From Kiloniellaceae bacterium (GTDB taxonomy: Bacteria; Pseudomonadota; Alphaproteobacteria; Kiloniellales; J153): a DNA stretch of 64,000 bases. The stretch covers positions 186,001-250,000 of the forward strand of contig JAJFGJ010000002.1 in NCBI GenBank assembly GCA_021776175.1. Reading direction: 5' to 3'. Positions 48,295 through 57,090 of this stretch are shown here, piece after piece. Every line of letters starts with the position of its first letter. The first letter of the stretch is position 1. The translations under genes were made by a program, and so were the position numbers. Below the pieces are notes generated by a model. The model searched no databases. It was not told the origin of the DNA and worked only from the letters and a program-made list of their open reading frames with translations.

Positions 48295-48694
48295 GTCGTT
48301 CGTTCCCCGTCTTACGATCGCCCGGCGCTACGCGCCTAATTCGTGCCCAGCACGCGCCACATCGCGTCAAGCCCCCGAATCGGGGGCCCTGGGACGAAAG
48401 CTATAGCAACAGTCACCCACGCTCACAAGAGCGTGACTTCATTACCGCCGCGCTAGGGCCTGTGGACATTAAACGTCATCCCGGACACGACTTTCCTCCA
48501 AGCCTTTGGCTTGGCAAGGAAAGTCAGTGATCCGGGATCCATCGTGCCCCATGCTGGGCTTTGGGCACGCGGATAAATGGATCCCGGATCGTAAGGCTCG
48601 CATACCGGAAATCAGCCGATTTCCGGGCTCCCCTAACGTCCGGGATGACGATGTTCGGTTTATGAGCCGGTGACCTAGGGCCAAGGGCCGCCGG
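48295..48694. repeat. Long nested palindromic element (48474-48650)
   Basis: The gap upstream of ctaC carries a 177-bp element bounded by cgtcatcccgga and its complement tccgggatgacg. Inside are gactttcct / aggaaagtc, gatccgggatccat (48529-48542) / atggatcccggatc (48577-48590) enclosing gtgccc / gggcac, and ccggaaatc-agcc-gatttccgg (48605-48626). The outer arms match the repeat at 203-287, so these are family members. The element could fold into a branched structure. No gene is seen. Confidence 0.7.
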
Positions 48695-50020
48695 TTACTT
48701 GTTCTGGGCCGAAATATCGTCCTCGCGCTTCAATCCGCGCCGCAATCGCCAAACGCCAAGCGCCAATACTCCGACCACCAGGGGGATGGAGATACCGGTC
48801 AGAAGATCCGGATTGAGCGGCAAGCCGGCCGACTTGCCGGCCTTCAGGACGTAGGATATGAGGCCGACCAGGTAGTAGCTGATCGCAGCGACCGAAAGTC
48901 CCTCCACGGTTTGCTGCAAGCGCAATTGCTGGCGCGCGCGCTTGTCCATGGAGTGCAAAAGGTCACTATTCTGCGATTCCAGCTTAACATCGACACGGGT
49001 ACGCAAGAGGCCGCCGGCGCGCGACAAGCGGCCCGACAGGGTGTCGAGGCGCTCGGCCGTGGCCTCGCAGGTCCGCATCGCGGGTGCTAGGCGGCGCTCC
49101 AGAAATTCATGAATTGTCTGCAAACCCTCGACCCGGACGCCGCGCAATTCCTCGACCCGGCGGCGGACCAGGGCGTAGTAGGCCCGCGCGGCGCCGAAAC
49201 GATAGCTCGCGGCGGCGGCGATTCGCTCGACCTCCGCCGACAGGCCGGTCAGCGCGGCGAGCAGGCGGCGCTCATCTTCCAGGCCGCCCATGGCCGCCAT
49301 GCGCCCGGTCATATCGCTCAGCCGCTCGCCGGCATCGGTCAGCTCGCGGCCGTATTGCCGCGCCACCGGCAAGGCCAGAAGGGCCAGGGCGCGGTAAGTC
49401 TCGATCTCGAAGAGACGCTGGACCATGCGCCCGGCCTGGCGCGGCTGCAGATGCCGGTCATGAACCAGGATGCGGCCAAAGCCATCGTCGTGAATGCGAA
49501 AGTCCACGAAGACCGCCGCTGCTTCGCCGGACGCCAAGTTGCCCGCCAAGTTGCCGGTGCCGAAGGCCCGCGCGATCTCGTCGGCGCCCGGAATCGGCAC
49601 GTCTTTAGGAATAAGGCTCAGGTGGACCCCTACCAGCAACTCCCCCGGAAGCGTTTCAAGCCACTCGTGCGGCACCCCGGCAAGGCCCTTGGTCTCGAAA
49701 ACATCCGTGGCTTGGGGCCTCTGGTCGCCGGGCGGGGTCACGAAGAAAGTGAAAGACGAAAACTCGGTATGGCGTTCCCACTTAAGCCGAAACGCGCCCA
49801 AATCCGCCATGAAATGAGTGTCCCCGTCCCCGGGCGGCGGGGCGCCGAATTGCTCGCACAGGGCGGCGACACAGCTCCGGTCGGCCTCGGCCGCGTCTTC
49901 GCCGGAAAGCAGGGCCAGGTGTGTCGCGCGCAACGGCGCCCGCAGCTTGGCGAAGGGCCGCGCGTGCAACTCCTCGCTCAGCGCATGGCGCAGGGGATGA
50001 TCGTCGAGACCGCTAGGCAT
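48695..50020 (-). CDS. DUF3422 family protein
   Basis: A 441-residue protein. The N-terminus HPLRHALSEELHARPFAKL is the hallmark of DUF3422. A long helical region (about 200-375) is followed by two C-terminal membrane helices (about 375-395 and 405-425) and a charged tail (RRGLKREDDISAQNK). Function is unknown; membrane anchorage is inferred. It is divergent from tldD, with a 134-bp gap. Confidence 0.88.
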   Translation of the reverse strand: MPSGLDDHPLRHALSEELHARPFAKLRAPLRATHLALLSGEDAAEADRSCVAALCEQFGAPPPGDGDTHFMADLGAFRLKWERHTEFSSFTFFVTPPGDQRPQATDVFETKGLAGVPHEWLETLPGELLVGVHLSLIPKDVPIPGADEIARAFGTGNLAGNLASGEAAAVFVDFRIHDDGFGRILVHDRHLQPRQAGRMVQRLFEIETYRALALLALPVARQYGRELTDAGERLSDMTGRMAAMGGLEDERRLLAALTGLSAEVERIAAAASYRFGAARAYYALVRRRVEELRGVRVEGLQTIHEFLERRLAPAMRTCEATAERLDTLSGRLSRAGGLLRTRVDVKLESQNSDLLHSMDKRARQQLRLQQTVEGLSVAAISYYLVGLISYVLKAGKSAGLPLNPDLLTGISIPLVVGVLALGVWRLRRGLKREDDISAQNK

Positions 50021-50154
50021 GACTTCGGTTTCCCATATCGCCTCGTGGGGCGTGGGTCTTTACGCTTTATTGTCTCGCCAAGACCCCATATGAGCTATGA
50101 CAGACGCGACGACGCCTTTTCAAGCCCGCACTTTCAAACCCAGGGGGAGCCCGG

Positions 50155-51588
50155 ATGTCCCACATCGCCGCGACGGACGATCTGTTTTTCAATAAGGCCG
50201 GGCTCGACCTGAGTCGAACCCAGCGCCTGGTCGACGACACCTTGAACGGCGCCGACGACGGCGAGCTGTACCTGGAATATTGCCAATCCGAGGGCCTGGG
50301 TTACGACGACGGGCGCTTGAAAAGCGCCAGTTTCGATACCGCCCAGGGCTTCGGCCTGCGCGGCATCGCGGGCGAGGCCGCCGGTTACGCCCACGCCAGC
50401 GATTTGTCCGAAGAAGCCATCGCGCGCGCGGCCCAGACCGTGCGAACGGTAAACGCGGGCCACGGCGGCACCATGGCCGCGGACCCGGCGGGCACCAATC
50501 GCACCCTATACACGGACCTCAACCCCCTGGGCGCGGTGCCCTTCGACACCAAGGTCAAGGTTCTGGCCGATATCGACGCCTACGGCCGCGGCCTCGACCC
50601 GCGCGTGCGCCAGGTCTCGGCCTCCCTGGCCGGGGAATGGCAAGCCGTGCAAATCCTGCGCGCCGGCGGAGAACGCGGCGCCGATATCCGCCCCCTGGTG
50701 CGCCTGAGCGTCTCTATCGTCGTCGAACAGGACGGGCGCCAGGAAAGCGGCAGTTTCGGCGGTGGCGGGCGGATCGCCTACGACACCCTGATCGACGCGG
50801 CCTATTGGCGCGGCGCGGCCGACGAGGCCCTGCGCCAGGCCCTGGTCAATCTGGACTCGGTGCCCGCCCCGGCCGGGGAAATGGCGGTATTGCTGGGACC
50901 GGGTTGGCCCGGAATCCTGCTGCACGAAGCCATAGGCCACGGCCTGGAGGGCGATTTCAACCGCAAGAAGACCTCGGCCTTCGCCGGCCTGATGGGCCAG
51001 AAAGTCGCCGCCTCGGGCGTCACGGTGGTTGACGACGGCACCATGATGGACCGGCGCGGGTCGCTGAGCATCGACGACGAGGGCACGCCGAGCCAGTGCA
51101 CGACCCTGATCGAGGACGGCATCTTGACCGGCTACATGCAGGACCGCCAGAACGCCCGCCTCATGGGCATGAAACCGACCGGCAACGGCCGGCGGGAATC
51201 CTACGCCCACATTCCCATGCCGCGCATGACCAACACCTGCATGCTGGCCGGCGACAAGGACCCGGCGGAAATTCTCAGCTCCGTCAAGAAAGGCCTCTAC
51301 GCGGTCAATTTCGGCGGCGGTCAGGTCGATATCACCTCCGGCAAGTTCGTGTTCTCCTGCACCGAGGCTTATCTGATCGAGGACGGTAAAATCGGTCCCG
51401 CCGTCAAGGGCGCGACCCTGATCGGCAGCGGCCCCGACGTCCTGACCAAGGTGTCCATGATCGGCAACGACATGAAACTCGATGACGGTGTCGGCACCTG
51501 CGGCAAGGAAGGTCAGGGCGTGCCCGTGGGGGTCGGCCAGCCAAGCCTGCTGGTCGACAACCTGACCGTCGGCGGCACCGCGGCTTGA
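50155..51588 (+). CDS. tldD: Metalloprotease TldD
   Basis: A 477-residue protein of the TldD/PmbA family. The zinc motif HExxxH is HEAIGH at residues 257-262, followed by GLEGDFNRKKTSAFAG. Together with TldE it degrades unfolded peptides and matures some peptide products such as microcin B17; the TldE gene is not in this window. The last codons are repeated, in decayed form, at 52253-52371. Confidence 0.95.
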   Translation: MSHIAATDDLFFNKAGLDLSRTQRLVDDTLNGADDGELYLEYCQSEGLGYDDGRLKSASFDTAQGFGLRGIAGEAAGYAHASDLSEEAIARAAQTVRTVNAGHGGTMAADPAGTNRTLYTDLNPLGAVPFDTKVKVLADIDAYGRGLDPRVRQVSASLAGEWQAVQILRAGGERGADIRPLVRLSVSIVVEQDGRQESGSFGGGGRIAYDTLIDAAYWRGAADEALRQALVNLDSVPAPAGEMAVLLGPGWPGILLHEAIGHGLEGDFNRKKTSAFAGLMGQKVAASGVTVVDDGTMMDRRGSLSIDDEGTPSQCTTLIEDGILTGYMQDRQNARLMGMKPTGNGRRESYAHIPMPRMTNTCMLAGDKDPAEILSSVKKGLYAVNFGGGQVDITSGKFVFSCTEAYLIEDGKIGPAVKGATLIGSGPDVLTKVSMIGNDMKLDDGVGTCGKEGQGVPVGVGQPSLLVDNLTVGGTAA

Positions 51589-51642
51589 GGCTTGTCCGCT
51601 AGGCCGCGATGAGAAATCTTCTAGCCAAGGAGGCGTTATAAG

Positions 51643-52251
51643 ATGCCGCCGCGAGGCTTCATACCGAGGTTCGTTCTTCCCGCTATTGGCCTGACATTGA
51701 GCATGGCCTATTCCAGCGCCGCCATGGGCCAGGACGCCCAGACACCCACGCCCTACGATGTCGTCAATCCACCGTCTTGCGCCAATAATAAGGGGGAAGC
51801 GGTCCGCTTCATTGAGAGAAACGGAGGAAGCTCCGCCATGGCGGCCGGCATGGCCATCCGGGATTCCAACGGCAAACCGGTTGTTTACAGATCCAACTAC
51901 GCCGCCACGCCACCGGAATTCCAGAGATTTATCGACCGCCATGAATGCGCCCATCACCAAACCGGCGATGTCGACCGCCCGCATCCGCCGCGCAACAGCC
52001 CCGAACATCTGATGAATGAAAGCATTAGCGATTGCGTTGCGATTTTGCGCCTGCGCGATGAAGACGGCTATAACCGCGCGGCCTTTGACAGGGTTGCCGC
52101 CGCCATGCGTCACGATATGACGAAAATAGGATTTCCGGAGATCAGCATCGGCAGCAGAATCGGCAATATCGACAATTGCTATAGCAAGTACGGTTCGCCC
52201 CAGGATTTCATCGATGGAATCCTGAAACACAGAGGCCTGCTCCAGCCGTAA
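51643..52251 (+). CDS. Secreted protein with HExxH, putative minimal metalloprotease
   Basis: A 202-residue protein of unknown family. A signal peptide ends near SSAAMGQDA (about residue 30). The mature part has HECAH (HExxH) in RFIDRHECAHHQTGD, and 34 residues later NESISDC, whose Glu could be a third zinc ligand as in gluzincins. Cysteines in PSCANN, HECAHH, SDCVAI and DNCYSK may form disulfides. A strong AAGGAGG lies 13 bp upstream of the ATG. It sits between tldD and a decayed copy of the tldD 3' end, so it probably entered by insertion or local duplication. Confidence 0.7.
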   Translation: MPPRGFIPRFVLPAIGLTLSMAYSSAAMGQDAQTPTPYDVVNPPSCANNKGEAVRFIERNGGSSAMAAGMAIRDSNGKPVVYRSNYAATPPEFQRFIDRHECAHHQTGDVDRPHPPRNSPEHLMNESISDCVAILRLRDEDGYNRAAFDRVAAAMRHDMTKIGFPEISIGSRIGNIDNCYSKYGSPQDFIDGILKHRGLLQP

Positions 52252-52252
52252 A

Positions 52253-52371
52253 AGAACCGGACGTGCGGACCAAGGTGTCCTATCCGCAAGGACGGCCGGG
52301 GCGAGCCCGTCGTCGTCGTCCAGCCAAGCCTGCTGGTCGACAACCTGACTATCGGCGGCACGGCGGCTTAG
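52253..52371 (+). pseudogene. Decayed copy of the tldD 3' end
   Basis: The last 51 bases (52321-52371) match the tldD end (51538-51588) with only a few differences, including 29 identical bases in a row; they encode QPSLLVDNLTIGGTAA and a stop. Upstream, gaccaaggtgtcc is shared (52268-52280 and 51444-51456), but the copy lacks about 41 bases in between and so is frameshifted. It has no start and is not expected to be functional. Confidence 0.85.
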
Positions 52372-52471
52372 ATCGCGGTGGATCAGTATCAAGAAGGTCT
52401 GTTTGAGACCTCTTGCAGACGTTTGTTGCCGGATACACAATTAGTTCGTAAGAACCAGTCGTCCGGTTCAC

Positions 52472-52515
52472 TTGACACATATCGTCAAGCAAATTATGCC
52501 AGCGATGCCGCTGGC
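52472..52515 (+). promoter_or_regulatory. Candidate promoter and leader hairpin of DMT gene
   Basis: TTGACA at 52472-52477 and TATGCC at 52495-52500 are 17 bp apart. The -35 is part of an inverted repeat, ttgac-acatatc-gtcaa, a possible operator. A 7-bp-arm hairpin, gccagcg-atgc-cgctggc, follows at 52498-52515. Confidence 0.45.
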
Positions 52516-52571
52516 ACCGGCGCATAAAAGGGCCTCACCGCGCTTATTGATAGCCCGCGAAGGAGGCCTTC

Positions 52572-53555
52572 ATGCATTTTATCGAATCCACAATCTACCC
52601 AGAAGAAATCGTTGAGCCAGACCTGCGGAAAAGCACTCTGGGTCGCACCGCGGCTTGGTTGCTCTTGTTGTTTGCGGGGCTAATCTGGGGTGCAACATTT
52701 TCCCTCGCCAAGATCGCGGCAGGAGGCGGTGGCCATCCAATAGGGATAAACTATTGGCAGTCGTTGATCGGTGCGTTGTTCTTGATCATGTTAAGCCTCG
52801 CGGCCCGCCAAAAACTACCCGTCAAACGTAATAACGTTCTGTTCTATGTCGCGTGCGGTCTGCTGGGATCGGTTATCCCGGGCATCTTGTTTTACTATGC
52901 CGCATCGCGGGTTTCGCCGGGCGTTCTGTCCATCACGATAGCCACCGTGCCACTTTTGACTTTTGCCGCCGCTGCTGTTTTCGGAATTGAGAAGTTCCAA
53001 GTCGGTCGTGTCGTGGGAGTGGTATTTGGGGTACTTTCCATCATCTTGCTGGTAGGTCCTGAAGAAAGTCTACCCAATCCGTCTGTCGTGCCGTGGGTGT
53101 TCGCAGCACTGGTGGCTGCCGTTTGCTATTCGGCTGAGAATTTGTTGGTGGCACTCCGGATGCCGACCGGTGTAAGCCCCTTCACAGTGGCGGGCGGCAT
53201 GTACATTGCCGCGACCGTCATAACGACGCCGGTGGTGATCTCGACCGGCACATTCGTCCCCTTGGCCTGGCCCTGGGGATCTGTGGAGTGGGCCATTGTC
53301 GGAATGGCATTGCTCAGCGTTACCGCATACAGTTTGTTCATATTTCTGATCGCCCATGCTGGCCCTGTATTCGCCAGTCAAACCGCCTATGTCGTCACGT
53401 TCTCGGGCGTTTTTTGGGGCGTAGTGATTTTTAATGAACAGCATTCCTTGTGGATTTGGGTATCCCTGCTGATCATGTTGGCAGCCTTGGCCTTGGTAAC
53501 GCCGCGCGGTAATGAGAAGGCTGGTGCCGGCCTCGTTTCAATCGAGAAACGGTAA
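52572..53555 (+). CDS. EamA/DMT-family transporter
   Basis: A 327-residue inner-membrane protein with ten helices in two EamA repeats. Text such as LLLFAGLIWGATFSLAKIA, YYAASRVSPGVLSITIATVP and VTFSGVFWGVVIFNEQHSLW is typical. It differs clearly from the transporter at 18188-19114. A strong AGGAGG lies 6 bp upstream of the ATG. The substrate is unknown. The body is somewhat AT-richer than its neighbours, consistent with acquisition. Confidence 0.88.
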   Translation: MHFIESTIYPEEIVEPDLRKSTLGRTAAWLLLLFAGLIWGATFSLAKIAAGGGGHPIGINYWQSLIGALFLIMLSLAARQKLPVKRNNVLFYVACGLLGSVIPGILFYYAASRVSPGVLSITIATVPLLTFAAAAVFGIEKFQVGRVVGVVFGVLSIILLVGPEESLPNPSVVPWVFAALVAAVCYSAENLLVALRMPTGVSPFTVAGGMYIAATVITTPVVISTGTFVPLAWPWGSVEWAIVGMALLSVTAYSLFIFLIAHAGPVFASQTAYVVTFSGVFWGVVIFNEQHSLWIWVSLLIMLAALALVTPRGNEKAGAGLVSIEKR

Positions 53556-53651
53556 ATGTAAGATGTGAGTGTTGTGGGTGGGATGCGTGGATGTCTGGGT
53601 TTGGCACTTAACGGACCTTAGCCAAACGGACCCACTACCAGGCTTAAAGCC

Positions 53652-54359
53652 CTATCCGCCGCTCAAATCCTTAGCGGTGTTTGCGCTCTGCCCGAACAGA
53701 AATTTGCGCTCCGCTTCGCTTGGCGGCGCGGCGCGGCGATGTTCCTTGCCTAGATCGACGCCCCTTTGCACGGCCGGGCGCGCCTTGACGGCCTGACGCC
53801 AGGCGGAAACCTTCGGAAAGTCGTCGAGCGACTGACCCAGGGGCTTGGCGATCAGAACCCAGGGCCAGCAGATCATATCGGCCACGCTGTATTCCTCTCC
53901 GAGAATGAAGGGCCGGTCTTGCAGGCGCCGTTCCAGGACCCCCAGGCAACGGTCGTATTCCTGACCGTAGCGTTTTTTGGAATAGGCCTCGTCCCCCGGC
54001 GCGTAATTGACGAAATGGCTGAGCTGCCCGGCCATGGGCCCTTGATTGCCGGTCTGCCAGAACAACCATTCGAGCGCTTCCTTTCGCCCCAACGGGTCCG
54101 GGGGCATGAACTTCCCGGTCTTTTCCGCCAGGTAAAAAAGGATCGCCCCGGATTCGAATACCGGCACCGGGTCGCCCTCGACATCGCGGTCGACGATCGC
54201 CGGCATGCGGTTATTGGGGCTGATGGCCAGAAATTCCGGTTTGAATTGATCCCCCGCGCCGATGTTGACCGGGACCGTTCTGTAGGAAAGGCCGCACTCC
54301 TCCAACATGATGGAGACCTTCCAGCCGTTTGGAGTCGGCCAGTAATAAAAATCGATCAT
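53652..54359 (-). CDS. Glutathione S-transferase (YghU/Nu-like)
   Basis: A 235-residue soluble enzyme. The thioredoxin-like N-domain starts MIDFYYWPTPNGWKVSIMLEE, with the glutathione-binding FESGAILFYLAEKTGKF at about 68-84; the C-domain is helical (LEWLFWQTGNQGPMAGQLSHF). This matches bacterial YghU/YfcG-like GSTs. It starts with an ATGA overlap on the CoA-transferase stop, so they form a pair. Confidence 0.92.
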   Translation of the reverse strand: MIDFYYWPTPNGWKVSIMLEECGLSYRTVPVNIGAGDQFKPEFLAISPNNRMPAIVDRDVEGDPVPVFESGAILFYLAEKTGKFMPPDPLGRKEALEWLFWQTGNQGPMAGQLSHFVNYAPGDEAYSKKRYGQEYDRCLGVLERRLQDRPFILGEEYSVADMICWPWVLIAKPLGQSLDDFPKVSAWRQAVKARPAVQRGVDLGKEHRRAAPPSEAERKFLFGQSANTAKDLSGG

Positions 54360-55558
54360 GCGGCGCCCTCGCCCAAACCAATCACGGCCTCGTCCGCGAG
54401 GGTATCCAATTCGCTATCCGCCACCCCGGCCTCGCTCAGCAGGGCGCGGGTGTGTTCCCCCAGAAGGGGCGCGCCATGGCGGTGTTCCGCCGGGGTGCCC
54501 GAGAAACGCGGCGCGTGGCGGGCTTGGCGCAGCTTTCCGGCGTGGGGGTGGTCGGTGATCGCCATTGTTTCATTGGCCAGAATTTGCGGATGATCGATCA
54601 CCTCGCCCCGGCGCAAGACCGGCGCGCAAGGCACGTCCGCCGCCTCCAGGCGCGCCAGCCACGCGGCCGAGCTTCGCGTGCGCAGAACCTCCTGGGTCAG
54701 ACTCAGCCGCGCGTCGATATTGCGGTGCCTTAGAGCGGAGGACTTGAAGCGCTCGTCCTCCAGCCACTCGGGCCGTTCCAAGGCTTGGGTCAGGCCCAGC
54801 CATTCCTTGTCGGACTGAACCGCGACACTGATGTAGCCGTCGGCGGTTTCGTAGATAAGGTCGATAAAGCTCTGTGCTTCTTCTTGCGGAAACTCGTGAC
54901 CGACAAAGGTCTGGCCGCCCATGTCGGAGCTCCAAAGAAACGAGACCACCGCGTCGAGCATGGAAAGGCGAAGGTGCTGCCCCTCGCCGGTGCGGGCGCG
55001 GGCCAGCAGAGCCGCCGTGATCGCCTGGGCGGCGGAAAAACCGGTCAGCTTGTCGGGCAGGATCGTGCGCACCAGGCGCGGGCGCTGCTGGTCGGACCCG
55101 CCTTGAATGGTGGTCAGGCCGGATAGCGCCTGAACCAGGGGATCGTAGACCGGCTTGCCGGCATAGGGGCCGCTATCGCCAAATCCGCTGATCGACACAT
55201 AGACGATGTTGGGCACGATCTTTCTGATCGCCTCCTCGCCGATGCCCATGCGGTCGACGACACCGGGGCGGAAATTCTGGACGAAAACATCGGCCCCGGC
55301 GGCGAGGCGCATGAGCAAATCGCGGCCGCGCGGGTCCTTCAGATTGAGGGCCACCGAACGCTTATTCCGGTTGTTGTTCAGGAAAGAGGCGGATAGACCG
55401 CCGCGCCGGTTCGAAACCACGCGGGTATAATCGCCGCCGCGCGGGTTCTCGATCTTGATCACGTCCGCGCCCTGGTCGGCCAGGATCATGGTCGCGAGCG
55501 GGCCCGACACCATGGCGGTGAGGTCGATAATCCTAAATCCTTCGAGAGGTCCCGGCAT
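54356..55558 (-). CDS. CaiB/BaiF family CoA-transferase
   Basis: A 400-residue class III CoA-transferase. The N-terminus LEGFRIIDLTAMVSGPLATMI and the nearby KIENPRGGD are typical, and the catalytic Asp is expected in LRLSMLDAVVSFLW (about 170). It moves CoA between organic acids; the substrate pair is unknown. It is coupled to a GST, as seen in other proteobacteria. Confidence 0.9.
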   Translation of the reverse strand: MPGPLEGFRIIDLTAMVSGPLATMILADQGADVIKIENPRGGDYTRVVSNRRGGLSASFLNNNRNKRSVALNLKDPRGRDLLMRLAAGADVFVQNFRPGVVDRMGIGEEAIRKIVPNIVYVSISGFGDSGPYAGKPVYDPLVQALSGLTTIQGGSDQQRPRLVRTILPDKLTGFSAAQAITAALLARARTGEGQHLRLSMLDAVVSFLWSSDMGGQTFVGHEFPQEEAQSFIDLIYETADGYISVAVQSDKEWLGLTQALERPEWLEDERFKSSALRHRNIDARLSLTQEVLRTRSSAAWLARLEAADVPCAPVLRRGEVIDHPQILANETMAITDHPHAGKLRQARHAPRFSGTPAEHRHGAPLLGEHTRALLSEAGVADSELDTLADEAVIGLGEGAA

Positions 55559-55682
55559 ATCCGATATGTTTCCAGATGGAGTTGAAGACGAAAAAGCAGC
55601 CTGCCAAAGAGGCTTCCCGGCCCCTTCCGGTCAGGCGCGATCATAGGTCACGGGCGGACTCTTAACAAAATCGGCCGCCGCG

Positions 55683-55697
55683 TTAACTATTTGTTAA
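55683..55697. promoter_or_regulatory. Perfect CtrA-like box TTAA-N7-TTAA
   Basis: The sequence TTAACTATTTGTTAA fits the full CtrA consensus. It lies 125 bp upstream of the CoA-transferase gene (minus strand) and 289 bp upstream of fba. Which gene, if any, is controlled is not clear. Confidence 0.5.
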
Positions 55698-55755
55698 TAC
55701 CCTGGGGTCTTAATAAATGAACCTAACCCTTCCCTAGATAAGTACCCTATGTACC

Positions 55756-55791
55756 CCAAAAAAGAGCCGCGGTCCCCCAGCCGCGGCTCTT
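55756..55791 (-). terminator. Rho-independent terminator on minus strand
   Basis: Arms aagagccgcgg (55762-55772) and ccgcggctctt (55781-55791) form an 11-bp stem with an 8-base loop. On the minus strand the stem is followed by a run of six T. No minus-strand gene ends just upstream of it, so it may end a small RNA beginning in about 55800-55960. Read on the plus strand the T run is poor. Confidence 0.7.
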
Positions 55792-55971
55792 CTCGTTGTG
55801 GTACCGCTCTCTCATAATCCAGCCTTGGGCCGGCGGCGGGATGCCGGTGTCCTCTTTAGAACCCACCCCCCCCCAAGAGCCCTTCACGGTTTCTTGACCC
55901 AGGTTGTCTAGGTATCATCCGGCCCGTTGTTAGGGATCAAACGGGGAAACCGGACAAAATGGGCATCGAGC

Positions 55972-57048
55972 ATGGATCTTAAACTGCCACCGGGCGTGGT
56001 TTATGGAGAGGCCTACGAGGCACTCGTCGGTCACTGCAAGGAAGAGGGTTATGCCCTGCCGGCGGTAAATGTCGTCGGCACCAATTCGATCAATGCCGTG
56101 CTTGAAGCGGCGGCGCGAAACCGTTCGGATGTGATCATCCAGCTCTCCAACGGCGGCGCGGCCTTTTTCGCGGGTCAGGGTTTGGCCGACAAGCAGGACG
56201 CCATGGTCCTAGGGGCCGTTTCCGCGGCCCGCCATGTTGCTCTCCTGGCCGCCCACTACGGCATCTGTGTCGTGCTTCACACGGACCATGCCAACCGGAA
56301 ACTGCTCGGCTGGATCGATGCCTTGATTTCGCACAGCGCCGAGGAGCGCCGTCAGGGGCGGCCGCCACTCTTTTCTTCGCACATGCTCGACCTTTCCGAG
56401 GAAGACCTTGAGGATAACCTCAAGGAATGCGAGCGGGTTCTGGAACGCCTGGTGCCCTTGGAGATGAGTCTCGAAATCGAGCTCGGCGTCACCGGCGGGG
56501 AAGAAGACGGTATCGGGTCCGAGTACGACATGGCGGACAACGCCAAGCTCTACACTCAGCCCGAAGACGTGCTGGCGGCCTACGAGCGCCTCAATCCCCT
56601 TGGCCATTTCTCCCTTGCCGCCTCCTTCGGCAATGTTCACGGGGTCTATAAGCCCGGAAACGTTCAACTGCGGCCGGAGATTTTGAAGGCCTCTCAAAAC
56701 CTGGTGCGGCGCACGCACGGCCTCCCTAGCGAAACCCCGTTGGATTTAGTTTTCCATGGCGGTTCCGGCTCGGACGGCGAAGCGATCTCCGAGGCGATTC
56801 GATACGGCGTCTTCAAGATGAACATCGACACCGACACCCAGTTTGCTTTCGCCGAATCGGTCGGTGCCTATGTGCGGGAAAACGAGGCGGCCTTTAAAGA
56901 CCAGATCCATCCCGAAACGGGCCAGCCCCTGAAAAAGTTTTACGATCCGCGAAAATGGCTCCGCCAGGGTGAGACCGGGATCGTGGAAAGGATCACCCAA
57001 GCCTTCGGCGATCTCGGCTCAAAGGGTAAGTCGGTCGCCTCCAGCTAA
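55972..57048 (+). CDS. fba: Fructose-bisphosphate aldolase, class II
   Basis: A 358-residue zinc-dependent aldolase. The family N-terminus is LPAVNVVGTNSINAVLEAAA, then IQLSNGGAAFFAGQG; zinc ligands are in VLHTDHANRK and LVFHGGSGSDGEAI. It is of the E. coli FbaA type (class IIA) by length and the long FHGGSGS block. The open frame extends to a TTG at 55927; the ATG at 55972 aligns with the family start. Confidence 0.94.
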   Translation: MDLKLPPGVVYGEAYEALVGHCKEEGYALPAVNVVGTNSINAVLEAAARNRSDVIIQLSNGGAAFFAGQGLADKQDAMVLGAVSAARHVALLAAHYGICVVLHTDHANRKLLGWIDALISHSAEERRQGRPPLFSSHMLDLSEEDLEDNLKECERVLERLVPLEMSLEIELGVTGGEEDGIGSEYDMADNAKLYTQPEDVLAAYERLNPLGHFSLAASFGNVHGVYKPGNVQLRPEILKASQNLVRRTHGLPSETPLDLVFHGGSGSDGEAISEAIRYGVFKMNIDTDTQFAFAESVGAYVRENEAAFKDQIHPETGQPLKKFYDPRKWLRQGETGIVERITQAFGDLGSKGKSVASS

Positions 57049-57090
57049 AGCAGCTTGCCGGGCCGTTTCACCTTAGGTCCGGCGAATGAT

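Larger units (their letters stand above)
55559..55971. other. Intergenic region between CoA-transferase and fba
   Basis: This 410-bp gap holds no supported ORF. It contains a perfect CtrA-like box at 55683-55697, the terminator-like hairpin at 55756-55791 and probably the fba promoter. Both listed elements may belong to an unannotated small transcript. Confidence 0.5.

Noticed and set aside
50506..52440. 644-residue ORF on the minus strand across tldD and the secreted HExxH gene
   Set aside because: It is antisense to tldD, which has clear family motifs; long antisense frames are common in GC-rich codon-biased genes. Its repeated piece only reflects the tldD end duplication.
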